A DNA stretch of 64,000 nt from Pyropia yezoensis (lineage: Eukaryota > Rhodophyta > Bangiophyceae > Bangiales > Bangiaceae): assembly GCA_009829735.1 (NCBI GenBank), contig CM020618.1, forward strand, positions 28,434,894 through 28,498,893, in the 5' to 3' direction. Position 1 is the stretch's first letter. The number at the start of each line of letters is the position of its first letter. Positions 10,341 through 19,528 of this stretch are shown here, piece after piece. The notes under the pieces were generated by a model, which had not been told where the DNA came from, searched no databases, and saw nothing but the letters and a program-made list of their open reading frames with translations. The translations under genes were made by a program, and so were the position numbers.

Positions 10341-11593
10341 GCATCGTGAACAGCCAGCAGCGCCTCGAACTCACGGGCCATCCCCGTCTGGGCAGCAATG
10401 GCGTCAACGCCAAGCTCCCCGATGTGCCGACGGAAACCCGTCAGAAGATGAAACAGCCGACCCTGCCGACGAGCAGACAGCAGGAAGGAAGAGGCCTCGC
10501 CGCGGGTGACCTCCAGGGTGAAGATATCCTGTAGCGGATGGACGGGCCGAGCGGCCAGCACGCTACCGAAATATCGGAGGCTTGGTCCGGTGTCAAACCA
10601 GAAAGCCGGGGTGGGCCCCCACCCCTCCTGCCACCTAAGCGGGCGCACCAGAGTATACACGGGCGCACGACCGTTACCGGTCTGCAATGCGCACGTTATA
10701 TCGGTGCGAAACGCATCCGCCATGACGCCATGGTTGCGCCGCCGACTCAAGGCCGACTTCAACCCAGACATGGGCGGGAAGGGTGCCGTCAACGACAGCT
10801 AGGGGTATATCCCCGGGAAGTACTCAAAGCCGAGATACCGGTTCGTACCGGGAACGGTCTGCCAAAACGCCACGGTCGTGGCATCCACCATCCCCCGAGC
10901 ACGGGAAGGGTAGTCGATGTCCCGCGACAGCGCGGGAGCGACCAAGTCGCACACCCCAAAAAAAGGGTTGAGGACAATCTCCCCCCGCCCGACCCGGGCA
11001 CGCCCGAGTTGGGCATGCCGGTCGTCCGGCTGACTCAGCACCCAATGATGCTCCGCGCGTACCGCGTCAGGCTGCGCGACCAGCCGAGCCAACTCCCGTT
11101 CCCAGCACGGGTCCAGCTTGACGAGACGGGAGGTATCTCCACAGTAACCCGGGGGGTGGAAGTCCACCGGCATCCGGCCGGCGTAATCCATGGGCTCCTT
11201 GACGGTCAAGCATCGGAACCGAGCCACCAAGTCAGGGACCTACACAGGGGGGGCCCCCACCGCAGCGGCTACGCCGCCACCCAACGGGGCAACCCGAACC
11301 GGCCCGGGTAGAATCGCCGGCGCCGGCGGAAGGCCGACCAGCACATGTATTGGCATAGGCGCACGGGGCCGAGGAGGGAGAAGAAGGGCGGGCACCCGCC
11401 CGGAGTAGCTACCGGTGTCCACCGCCAAGGGGAAGGAGACTTCTTGACCAACCGACGCCCGCGGCACCGCGGGTAGCTCCCCAACCGCCGGAGTCACCTC
11501 CGCGACGGAAGGGCCGCAACGAGTGGCCACGGGTGGGCTGGGCACTTCCACCCCCTCCGTTGCCGGGGCACCGGCTGGGCGGGCACCCGCGAC
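10322..11593 (-). pseudogene. Opposite-strand ORF of element C, C-terminal part
   Basis: Three consecutive minus-strand open stretches (11701-11240, 11230-10799, 10792-10322) separated by single breaks. They lie tail to tail with pol. The middle one contains a segment (IVLNPFFG ... VAFWQTVPGTNRY ... EYFPG) that can be lined up loosely with the B protein (VALEPPFL ... QEFWKLDKANRAAYYPK). By position it equals the opposite-strand ORFs of B, D and E. The similarity is weak and judged by eye. No known domain recognised. Confidence 0.5.
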
Positions 11594-11614
11594 ATCGTCG
11601 GCGACCGGAACCAC
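11594..11614 (+). repeat. Left 21-bp inverted repeat
   Basis: Exact inverse of 15118-15138; begins ATCGTCGGCG and ends GGAACCAC. Confidence 0.85.
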
Positions 11615-13369
11615 ATGCAACTCAATCACACACACTGCATGGCGTTGTATTTCACATTTTTCCACTGCAACGTACTGCAACATCACGCGAAGACCGTCCA
11701 CTGATGAAAGGAGAGCACCACTGCAATAGTTGTCATGACTTGTGTATCGCCATATCTTGTTGTATTTCCCTGCAGCACAGATCCCTCATGCACATCACCG
11801 CTCCTCACACACTGGCCATCGCGACTCCGACAGTCGCATCAGACAAGCTGTTCGAGTCACGGACGACGAAACATCGACCTGTCGTTCTCCACGCCTACAC
11901 GCCCGGCCGCCAGTGTCGTCTTCGTTCAAAATACATTGCTGAAGAGTCCACCAATTCTTCCGACCCGACCAGATCGCGCGGTCCGGACGTTTCAGGACAT
12001 CTGATTGACCGCACAGCCTCGCCCGAGCCTCCATTCACGCAGGCTACTTTTTGGCATCCCCTCCTGAACATGCTCATTTGCGCATCTACCGACGCCAGTG
12101 AGCTGATTCTGGACTCAGCTTGTCTTAAATCGCACCAAGATCCTCCACAAGTGATGATCCAGTTCCCGGCTCTCACCCCTCCCACATCACCACGCGAAGC
12201 ACATCCCGAGAATCGTTTTTGGGGAGGGGCACGGTGCCTTCTGGGCCCAAGTCAGAGGACTGTCGACTTGGTGCAGTCAGCGAAGAGCAAGAGCCTGTAC
12301 GTCTGCGTGTCCATGATTGAAGATTTCACCGAATCGCCTCTCGTTGCAACGTCCTGAGCAATCCCCACCCCTCTTTCCCAGGATTCTCATCTGACTGCTC
12401 AAATCCTAGTCAATCGTAGCTCCCGAAGCTCTCTGCCTCCCCGCCCTCCCGCGCCCCCCCAGCCCTCCCAGTTGCTCATGTTGACCCCCCCTCCAAGAAG
12501 GGCTCTCAATACATCAATTCAGCTCTTGGAACTTGTTCGGGAGGACGAATGATGCCGGGAGCATGACGCTGGGCTCATTCGACAGCGTGATCCCCCGCTC
12601 CCGGGCAAGCTACTACGACGTAAAAAAATATCCTGCAGGGGCATGGAGGGTTGAAAAGCTACCAAATCGGTCTTACTTCAGATTTCTTCTCGAGAAAGTT
12701 AGTAGACCTTAATTGTTCATGACAAGCCTCATTCGACACCACTATTGTGAATTTGCATAGGGGCACCATCGCGTTCTGATTGGTCGATGTGATGATATGC
12801 TTTGAAAACGTTGCATTTCCGCATGCTCTCTTGATGACTTACACTAGAATGCTCGAGCATTCCGAAATTGGGGATGCTTCAAGTACGTCTTCGTCAGTAT
12901 TTTAACTTGCCGTGTGCGCAAGTACAGGATCTTTTGTTGAACTCTTACAGAATCTGAACAGAGTGGGCAGATCCTTGCACGGGCTTGCTCCATATGGAAA
13001 TTATTTCCTTGACCAATCAGCGCAATCCGCCACCACCACTTGGCGCCCAATGAATGAACTGGTGGCTACCGTCGCTGCGGTGGAGACCGCACGCCATTGG
13101 ATGCGTGTGGAGCACGAACCGGGCTTGCCACACATTGCCCCCTCCACCCACCGCCTTGCCTCCACCTCACCCCCCCCTCCACGCCCCGCTCGCACTCTCC
13201 TCCATCCCCTGCAAGCGCTCTCCCGGACTGCCCCTTCTCCCACCGTGTCGTGTCCCATTCCTTTCCTGCTCCCCCCCCACCCCCCTCCGTCTCCACCCCC
13301 CGCGCCCCCCTTCTCTCCATCTACTCTCCCTCTTCCCCGCACCCATGCCCTTCCCCCCACCTCCCCCCC

Positions 13370-14520
13370 TCTCCACCCCTCGCGCCCCCCCCGCGTCCCT
13401 CCATCTCCTCTCCCGCTTCCCCGCACCCGCGCTCTTCCTTTTCCGCATACTCTTCTTGTCCACCACTCAGGTATGTGCGGAGGATGCCATGGGTGGTGCA
13501 TGTGGGTGGATCGGCTGGACGGAGCTGCTCTGGTGATGTACGTGGGTGAGTGCGCGGGGGGCTGCTCGCGCGGTGGTACGAGAGGGCGTGTGGGAGGGTG
13601 GCAGTTGCCGTGCTGGTGGCGGTAGGAAGACGATACTCATGGGGGTGCCATACATGCACAGTTCCGTGTCATGCACTACATTGGCTTGCATTTCCCTGCA
13701 ACTGCGTTGCATTGGCTTGCAGTTAACTGCACTATCTTGCATATTCACCAGTGTTCAACTAGCTACGCACCTTTCGCAGGTTCTTCTAGATCTTTTTCTT
13801 GTCGAGCTGGCGTCCTCCCTTCCCTTTCCACCCCCCGCACCCCCCCCGCTTCCCTCCATCGCCTCTCCCGCTTCCCCACACCCACGCTCTTCCTTTTCCG
13901 CTTACTCTTCTTGTCCACCACTCAGGTATGTGCGGAGGATGCCATGGGTGGTGCATGTGGGTGGATCGGCTGGACGGAGCTGCTCTGGTGATGTACGTGG
14001 GTGTGCCCTGCGCGGGGGGCTACTCGCGCGGTGGTACGAGAGGGCGTGTGGGAGGGTGGCAGTTGCCGTGCTGGTGGCGGTAGGAAGACGATACTCATGG
14101 GGGTGCCATACATGCACAGTTCCGTGTCATGCACTACATTGGCTTGCATTTCCCTGCAACTGCGTTGCATTGGCTTGCAGTTAACTGCACTATCTTGCAT
14201 ATTCACCAGTGTTCAACTAGCTACGCACCTTTCGCAGGTTCTTCTAGATCTTTTTCTTGTCGAGCTGGCGTCCTCCCTTCCCTTTCCACCCCCCGCACCC
14301 CCCCCGCTTCCCTCCATTGCCTCTCCCGTTTCCCCACACCCACGCTCTTCCTTTTCCGCTTACTCTTCTTGTCTACCACTCAGGTTTGCGCAAAGTATGC
14401 CGTGAGTGGTGCATGTGGTCGGGTGAGCCGGACGCAGCTGCTATGGTGATTTAGGTGGGTGCGTCGGCGGGTGGATGCGTCTGCTGTTGTACGGGAGGAC
14501 ATGTGGGCGGGAGGCCGCGG
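13370..14520 (+). repeat. Tandem repeat, period about 456 bp
   Basis: The landmark CCACTCAGGT recurs at about 13463, 13918 and 14375. Two units are almost identical; a diverged partial unit lies on each side. Each unit has a C/T-rich tract ending in CAGGTATG, a G-rich stretch, and a TGCA-rich stretch (TTGCAT, CTGCAACT, TTGCAGTTAACTGCACT). Open frames across it (about 150-200 codons) are Pro/Ser-rich, repeat with the unit and match nothing I recognise. Confidence 0.85.
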
Positions 14521-15117
14521 GCGTAGTTGTGTGCGTCGGATGACGGCGAGTACAGGCGGCCGCGCGTGGGAGCACCAGCAGGCGTGCGGAGTGTCTGGCG
14601 GGATCCGTTGAACGGTGTGTCTGCCCACTGTGTCAGGGACGGCGGGTGTCTGGGGCGGCGCAGACACTGCGGCGAGGCATTGACGTCGATGCGGCAAGTG
14701 GCTGTGACTGTGTCTGTTTCTCGTGTGTGTCTGTGCCTGTGTCTATTCACCTGATCAGGCAGCTCCAGGTGGCCCGCCTCTGTAAAACGTGTCCAAATGC
14801 TTTGAGAAGGTGCTGAGTCACTACTAAAGTAAACAAAAAAGGATGAGCGATTCCACAAGGACCGGAATAAAAGGGGCCGTCATCCGGCGTCATCCGGACT
14901 GTGCCGGATACGCACTGTAGTGGCCTATTCGAATCTATGTGTTTCACACTGCAATCTAGCTTGCATTGAGGTGTGTTACGGAATGCAATACACGTGGTGT
15001 ATGGTGCATCACACCATTCTTGCTGCCCTTTTTCGGTGCCTGAGTTGCAAGCATCTGCCTGTATCTACTGCATTTTAAACAGGCATTAAAATACAAGAAA
15101 ACATGCAGTGAAATACA

Positions 15118-15138
15118 GTGGTTCCGGTCGCCGACGAT
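15118..15138 (-). repeat. Right 21-bp inverted repeat
   Basis: Begins GTGGTTCCGG and ends GCCGACGAT on the plus strand; the exact inverse of 11594-11614. Confidence 0.85.
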
Positions 15139-15517
15139 CTTGACCCGCTGTACTCGGCGACGGGGCCGCCACCGACGACAGGCACAACACCACCACCCCC
15201 GGCAGCACCATCTTGAGAAAGTGCCGCGCCGCCCAGGCACCCGGCCCCATCTGCGCAGCCGGAGGAGAAGGATGCGGCGCCGCTACCCTCGGGTGACCGC
15301 CCGCCGACGGTGCTGTCGTGCCGCTGCACAAGGAGGACAGCCCTCCTGACGGGCTAGCCGCCGACACGCGGACGGTTACGTCCTCCTCGCCTTCGTCCGA
15401 CGAGCTCGCCGCGTATCGCTGGACGGGCGCGGGCGCAGACGGGTCAGCTGCGTCGTCCTCCATCTCTTCCTCAACGAGGAAATCGTTCATATCCCAAGGC
15501 ACTTGGGGATCGGCCAT
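15139..15517 (-). pseudogene. Opposite-strand ORF of element C, N-terminal part
   Basis: ATG 15517 lies in a good context (CTACCATGG). The product begins MADPQVPWDMNDFL, followed by an acidic stretch (VEEEMEDD) and a Ser/Pro-rich region. The E protein also has an acidic N-terminus containing DERMEDTSYG. The reading is cut at the right inverted repeat (15118-15138). The open frame extends upstream to 15952 without obvious meaning. About 600 bp separate the ATG from the polypurine tract, resembling the layout of element B. Confidence 0.5.
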
Positions 15518-16100
15518 GGTAGACTGGAGCAGCAGTGGCTCCCCGTGCAATCGAGCCGCAGCCGGCTGCGCCCCGGCGCGGTCTGGCAACCTGGACGAGC
15601 CAGGGAAGCGCGGACGCCCGCACTTATCAACATTGTCACCCAGCGACGGGCAACACGGCAATCGGGACGACCCGGGCCCCTCAGAGCTACAAGAGCGCTC
15701 TACCCAGGCACCTGGGCCCACGACGCAACCTCTCACGGGGTGAATAAAAGGGGTGCCCCCAGCAACCGCCCCCGCGCGACGCGGGCGTTCTCCCCTTTCT
15801 TGGCCCACGCGAGATGGCCGCCCCCACCACCACACGCCTGGTGGCGGATCCGTTTGCACCACACACCCCGTGGGGTCGTGACCCAATCCCCGCATCGGAA
15901 AAATCAAGGGTTCGGAAAACGGATTGCTTACGCGCCACACGAAGGGGGGCACCCCCCTCTACCGACCCCGAAATGGGGTGGCTTCCGACAGCCGGCGCAA
16001 AGCCCCGCCCCGCCCCGCCTGACTGGTAAACGGTCGCGCGATACCTTACATCTTACATTCGGAAAGCCGAATGCGTATCGACCCGAGGACGGGCCGAATC

Positions 16101-16110
16101 TAGGGGGGGG
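16101..16110 (+). promoter_or_regulatory. Polypurine tract of element C
   Basis: tagggggggg just before the solo LTR1. With that insertion removed it is followed by atatgtagc, so a TG-starting 3' LTR would begin 2-3 nt after the tract. Confidence 0.5.
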
Positions 16111-16114
16111 ATAT

Positions 16115-16584
16115 TGTGGCAAAAAACACTCGCACACACGGCACCCAAGTTGGGGCGGTGCGCAAGGGGTGCCTTCCGTGTCGGGGGAACCGGAAGAAGT
16201 GCAAGTCGCACACACTCCGTCCCTGTTGTGGGGCAATCCCCCCACGACAAAACAAGAAGATGGTGTGTGAACCAACAGTTTCTTGGTCGGGACGGGGAAG
16301 CGAGGCCAAGCCCCACTGTCCCTCCTCTTATCCCCCCAGGGTCCCCTCAGAATCTCGCCACTCAGAATCTCCCACCCCAGCACCTGCCCACCGGGCCACA
16401 CGAAAATTCAAGACGATAAATGCAGAAAACCCTCAAATCCACGTTGGATTTACTACTAAGCTAACTATCCCAAAACTTAGGGAATATGGACCCAAATGCT
16501 TGGGGAGAACCGGGTCAGGCTAGTGGCCTGCCGCACTGTGTATGGCACGTGTTGCCCCCCCTACTTGTGGTCAATACTGCCACA
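16115..16584 (-). repeat. Solo LTR1 with 5-bp target duplication
   Basis: 470-bp LTR1 copy from TGTGGC to GCCACA, flanked on both sides by gatat (16110-16114 and 16585-16589). No internal sequence adjoins it. Orientation is given relative to the minus-strand LTR1 elements. Confidence 0.93.
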
Positions 16585-16588
16585 GATA

Positions 16589-17846
16589 TGTAGCAATAAT
16601 GATGACCGTATTGCGACCCAAATGTAGGGGGGCTACGTCTAATCCTCAACTGCCAAATTGGGAGTTCGTATTGGTCACGGTATCTGCGAGTTACGTATCA
16701 CCAGAGGAACTCGCATCTTGGGGTGGGGGGTAGTTAGTGGTGTCTCCGAGGGGTTATAACGAGGGGGCCGGCGGTGAATCCACCGCCGGCCATGGTAGAA
16801 CAACAAACCCCTCCCATTTGGGCTCCCATCTTGGTCCCGTGGCTTGCGCTCCAAGGACAGCAACCGTGGCCTCCCGGTGACGTTGGTGCCGATCCCCCCT
16901 GGTGAGTGCTCCCTGAGAGTGGACGTGTAGCAGTTCCCTATTGTGCTACCCGCATTCTCTGGCACATCCCGTCTGGTAGGGGGGCTATCGCCACACCGAC
17001 GTGTGGCGACGTCATCATCGCCGCCGCCGCGGCTGCCGCCGCCGCCAACTCCGGCAGCCGCCACTCTCTTCAGCACCGCTGGGGTCGCCACCGCCACCTT
17101 AACCGACGACGCCGCCGCTTCCCCCGCCGCACCTTGGCCGCCACGACCGTCCGCTCTTCCGATCCAAAAGAACGTCACTTTGCAGTTCGCGATGCACAGG
17201 AGAGCCGAGCCCGACGACCTACAAATAACGTCTGTACACACACTAGGCCGTGAGAAGGCGTGGCGGGCGGGCGGGCTAGGGGGTAGGAGCCTGTGGTGTC
17301 GTCTATGAACGGCGCCGCAGCTCCCGCGGTGCCTTTAGCCAATGCCGACGCCACTGCCAAGGAAGATGGGGATGAGCAGAGGTTTGGCAATGACGACAGC
17401 GTGCTCGTCGTTGATATGCAGAGTGGGGTGGCACATGGAAGAGTCACCCAGAGGAGCAGTCTGACCCCCTCCTGCCCGTGGTGGAGAGGGGGCCGTCAGC
17501 CGCCTGGTCCTGGAAGACGGATTCGTCTCGTGCCGTTTGTGAGAGGCGCGCCATGAAAGCAATTGTCTATATACATGAGACGTCGTGACCAAGGAGATGA
17601 TCAGGGTGTTTTCGATGTCGATTTCACGTATGTACAGTTGGTACCCAAAATTACTTGCCCACCCCAACCGTCAGATCCTGACATTTATATTGAATCGATG
17701 CGACCGTCCGATTCCAGTGCAAGAAACGCACTGATACTTGAAGCCGGACCCGTTCGCTGCCACCACCCCCCGCATACGGCGGCGCAGGCTCTTGGTCAGC
17801 TGCATGAAATAGGCGCTCGGTATCGACGCCCACTCTACCTGCAGGA
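16589..17846. other. Unassigned stretch; its left part may be the 3' LTR of element C
   Basis: Starts TGTAGCAATAATG directly after the C polypurine tract once the solo LTR1 is removed, so the 3' LTR of C could begin here; I cannot place its end. It contains (CCG)n-rich sequence around 17015-17060 and two unrecognised minus-strand open frames (16675-17241 and 17335-17667) with no convincing coding signature. Its right limit is the 3' LTR of D; cagga (17842-17846) would be the left target duplication of D. Confidence 0.4.
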
Positions 17847-18315
17847 TGTGGCAAGAACCACTCGCACACGCGACACCCAAGTTGGGGCGGTCCGCAAGGG
17901 GTGCCTCCCGTGTCGGGGGAACCGGAAGAAGTGCAAGTCGCACACACTCTGTCCCTGTTGTGGGGCAATCCCCCCACTAACAAACAAAAAGATGGTGTGT
18001 GGGCCAACAGTTTCTTGGACGGAACGGGGAAGCGAGGCCAAGCCCCACTGTCCCTCCTCTTATCCCCCCAGGGTCCCCTCAGAATCTCGCCATTCAGAAT
18101 CTCCCACCCCAGCACCTGCTCACCGGGCCACACGAAAATTCAAGACGATAAAAGCAGAAAAACCTCAAATCCACGTTGGATTTACTACTAAGCTAACTAT
18201 CCCAAACTTAGGGAATATGGACCCAAATGCAGGGGGAGGAACGGGTCAGGCTAGTGGCCTGCCGCCCCTTGCATGGCACGTGTTGCCCCCCTACCTGGGG
18301 GTCAATACTGTCACG
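17847..18315 (-). repeat. LTR1, 3' LTR of element D
   Basis: 469 bp, starts TGTGGCAAGA; the right end is TGTCACG where the other copies have TGCCACA. The D interior adjoins it on the right. Confidence 0.9.
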
Positions 18316-18328
18316 CTCCCCTCTCCTC
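18316..18328 (-). promoter_or_regulatory. Polypurine tract of element D
   Basis: Minus strand gaggagaggggag abuts the 3' LTR; the same tract abuts the 3' LTR of E (48391-48403). It would prime plus-strand DNA synthesis. Confidence 0.7.
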
Positions 18329-18650
18329 AGTTCCGACCGACCCGGTCGGCCCTGCGAGGGGGCGGAGAAACGCACATCGCGGCGTTGGGGGCGCGACTTG
18401 CTGTCCACCTGGTACGTCACGTAGACGTGGAGGCGGTCACGTTGACCGCCCCTCTCCTCAAGCTTGCCCACTTGGCAGCTTGCTCTTATCGGTACTCACA
18501 TTACCACCACCAACACATCCTCTTCACGTTACCCTGGGCCGCCCCACGCTGGGCAGGCCACCCATCTACCCGCGATCCGAGCCCCCCTCAACTCGAGGTG
18601 GGTCTCGTGCAACTGCAACCAGGTCGTCTCTCCCTAACTTGGGGAAAGCC

Positions 18651-19439
18651 ATGGTGACCCCGGGGGTTGAGACTGACTCCCTGGATGAACGTATGGAGGA
18701 CACGTCCTACGATGCAGCGCCCGCCGGGAGTTCCGGCGGGGGCTTCGCGATCGCTCCGGGGGATGGGAATCCCGCGTCACCCGGCTTTGGGTTGGCGGCG
18801 GGATCTCCCCCGGAGACGGGCCGCGTTATCCCACTGGAGGCCTTGGGGCGGTGGTTTTACCCCGCTCGGCCTCTGTAGGAGGAGGGGTTGACTGTTCTCC
18901 GCTGTGGCCGACTTGGCACAGCGATTAGTCGTGTATGGGACCGCCTACGGGAGACGTTCCCCCGTAGGGTCGGGTTTCCTCCCGACTTCAGGACGGACCA
19001 GTTTGCCTTCCTGGATGAGGACGAGGTCGAGGACGTGCAGCGGGCCAAGGCCATGGTGGACCGCGGGGGTACTATCCCGGGCACCAGTGACGTGCCGACC
19101 CTCACTTGGGACGCGGTGGCAACTCGCCCCCCGTACCTTCGCGACGTCGGTCCGCACACTCATTACTTTGATGTGCGGATGGAGAAGGACTTCCGGCGAG
19201 GCCCCTACTTGGTGACCTCAACTCAACTCGAGTTTCCGCAGCAGTCCGCTGCCAGCAAGGAGCAATACTACCCTAAGAAGCCCGAGGGGTGGCCTCAAGT
19301 TGAGGTCCCCTACAGGTTTCCGGTTTTACTTCCACGGTTACTCGATCACTTCGGCTCCAATATGCTGGCGGCTAGCCCGGACCTCGTGGTGCTGGGGAGT
19401 CTAGCATGCGTGCCTAGTTGGCAGCTGCCTTTGTTGTGA
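18651..19439 (+). pseudogene. Opposite-strand ORF of element D (nonsense codon, internal deletion)
   Basis: Starts at ATG 18651 (AAGCCATGG) and follows the E protein closely (TDSLDERMEDTSY ... EALGRWFYP). A TAG at 18876-18878 replaces the Tyr codon of E. The frame resumes at LTVLRCGRLG and keeps the shared core (YLVTSTQLEF, YYPKKPE, VEVPY). At about 19365 it jumps to the last bases of the ORF: about 1.2 kb present in E (about 49460-50655) is missing. Both copies then share gagtctagcatgcgtgcc. It runs toward pol, tail to tail. Confidence 0.8.
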
Positions 19440-19528
19440 GAGTTTGTGGGATAGGACTGTAGTTAAAAGCCACTCTGCGTACCACTTCGACTTGAAGCAC
19501 TCTCTTGGCACTGGCACTTGGCCTTCCC

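Larger units (their letters stand above)
11594..15138. mobile_element. 3.5-kb segment bounded by 21-bp perfect inverted repeats
   Basis: The 21 bp at 11594-11614 (ATCGTCGGCG...) are repeated exactly, inverted, at 15118-15138. Both ends just inside are rich in TGCA-containing words (CTGCATGG, CTGCAACG, CTGCAACA on the left; ATGCAGT, TTGCAACT, ATGCAAG, TTGCAGT read inward on the right), resembling subterminal motifs of hAT or CACTA transposons. No transposase is seen. It splits the opposite-strand ORF of C. I find no direct target duplication outside the repeats, so a non-autonomous DNA transposon is only one reading. The interior (11615-13370 and 14520-15117) has no recognisable gene. Confidence 0.5.
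7098..16588 (+). mobile_element. Element C: degraded plus-strand chromovirus with several insertions
   Basis: Plus-strand pol (7098-10340), then an opposite-strand ORF in two pieces (10322-11593 and 15139-15517), then a polypurine tract (about 16101-16110). A TGTAGC sequence that could start the 3' LTR follows once a solo LTR1 is removed (16589). The 5' part is missing, cut by the Z LTR at 7097. Insertions inside: solo LTR3 (7177-7749), a 3.5-kb inverted-repeat-bounded segment (11594-15138) and solo LTR1 (16115-16584). It is the oldest and most decayed element of the left stack. Confidence 0.72.

Noticed and set aside
13001..13659. Several 70-240 codon frames on both strands
   Set aside because: They repeat with the 456-bp unit or are C/T-tract translations (Pro/Ser or Arg/Gly runs) with no conserved motif.
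16675..17667. Two minus-strand frames (189 and 111 codons) between the solo LTR1 and D
   Set aside because: No motif or start context supports coding. The sequence may be the 3' LTR of C plus unique flank.
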